48,679 nt of DNA, from assembly GCF_005780165.1 (NCBI RefSeq), contig NZ_VAUV01000028.1:1-48679 (forward strand), written 5' to 3'. This DNA comes from Phragmitibacter flavus. GTDB taxonomy: Bacteria; Verrucomicrobiota; Verrucomicrobiia; Verrucomicrobiales; Verrucomicrobiaceae. A model generated the notes under the pieces. It did no database searches and was not told the origin of the DNA. It saw only the letters and a list, made by a program, of their open reading frames with translations. Each line of letters starts with the position of its first letter. Position 1 is the first letter of the stretch. The translations under genes and the position numbers were made by a program. Below, piece after piece: positions 48,487 through 48,679 of this stretch.

Positions 48487-48552
48487 TTTTTAAATTGCTT
48501 CCAAGCCTACCCACCTGTCTCCCACTCATTATCCGGCGGGTTCCAATATGGC
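48487..48552 (+). pseudogene. Decayed 5' end of a second lipoprotein gene
   Basis: Aligned with the intact lipoprotein gene, this segment keeps AAATTGCT, CACCTG/CGCCTG and CGGCGGGTTC in the same order. It has lost the ATG (ATGTTT is now TTTTT) and has a two-base deletion before CGGCGGG. After CCAATATG the match ends where an insertion sequence begins. The homology with 43314-43600 runs from the terminator through here, at roughly three quarters identity by eye. Confidence 0.7.
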
Positions 48553-48679
48553 TGAGGTGAGCTAGATTTCTGGACCATCCACTCCAGAATACCATCCAAA
48601 TGACATCGAAGCCACGCAAACGATACACCGCCGAATTTAAAGCACAGGCCGTTGAACTCATCAACACCGGCAGGCCAGT
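48553..48679 (+). mobile_element. IS3-family insertion sequence, left end (runs off window)
   Basis: The lipoprotein homology ends and TGAGGTGAGC begins, followed by TTTCTGGACCATCC. The TG start with TGGAC about 20 bases in fits IS3-subgroup ends. A transposase gene starts 47 bases later. The right end is outside the window. Confidence 0.7.
48600..48679 (+). CDS. IS3-family transposase OrfA, N-terminal part
   Basis: The frame begins MTSKPRKRYTAEFKAQAVEL and is cut by the window end after 26 codons. KRYTAEFK is the usual start of the helix-turn-helix OrfA protein of IS3-family elements, which works with OrfB made by frameshifting. Only this first part can be judged. Confidence 0.85.
   Translation, partial: MTSKPRKRYTAEFKAQAVELINTGRP

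Overview
The window reads as a chromosomal stretch of a Gram-negative bacterium, most likely Verrucomicrobiota (family Verrucomicrobiaceae or a relative). This is inferred from the mix of gene families: a secreted DUF1080 protein, a PEP-CTERM-tailed autotransporter-associated beta-strand-repeat protein, two RND efflux systems, a signal-peptide-bearing methyltransferase and GC-rich genes dominated by GCC/ATC/CTC codons. No rRNA or taxonomic marker was available, so the phylum is an inference.

Layout. (1) 0.1-1.6 kb: mini-palindromes, a secreted DUF1080 protein and an exported SAM methyltransferase. (2) 1.8-8.9 kb: a heavy-metal RND efflux locus on the plus strand (His-rich protein, TolC-type outer membrane factor, DUF3147 membrane protein, His-rich adaptor, CzcA/CusA-type pump, His-rich exported protein), with a MITE-like inverted-repeat element inside it. 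(3) 9-21 kb: a membrane-anchored TPR-like protein, hisB-hisH, a secreted and anchored coiled-coil protein, glgX, a noncoding AT-rich region with a 50-nt palindrome, and gltB. (4) 21.3-25.4 kb: a vapBC toxin-antitoxin pair, then a small island of unrecognised membrane-associated genes lying between an intact tRNA-Asp and a 31-nt copy of that tRNA's 3' end. (5) 25.5-32.7 kb: prmA and a TetR-adaptor-RND-outer-membrane multidrug operon on the minus strand. (6) 32.8-43.3 kb: a ROK kinase, a degenerate Ppx/HD protein followed by polyphosphate kinase ppk1, the beta-strand-repeat protein, a double-TM2 protein, infC starting at ATT, a HAD phosphatase and the initiator tRNA-fMet.

(7) 43.26-48.2 kb is the most interesting part. 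A compact integrative element sits in the 3' half of tRNA-fMet, bounded by 56-bp identical direct repeats. It carries a tyrosine integrase, a small excisionase-like DNA-binding protein, a Toprim primase-like protein overlapping a RepA-like ATPase gene, and just beyond the ATPase gene an array of GTTTCC motifs spaced at near multiples of one helical turn, which looks like an iteron-type origin. It also carries one small lipoprotein gene. No capsid, portal, terminase or conjugation gene is seen, so it resembles a replicating plasmid-like element or phage satellite. Right of its distal repeat lies a decayed copy of the element's own left end (terminator and broken lipoprotein gene), which suggests two related elements entered the same tRNA in succession. 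That scar is interrupted by an IS3-family insertion sequence that runs off the window end.
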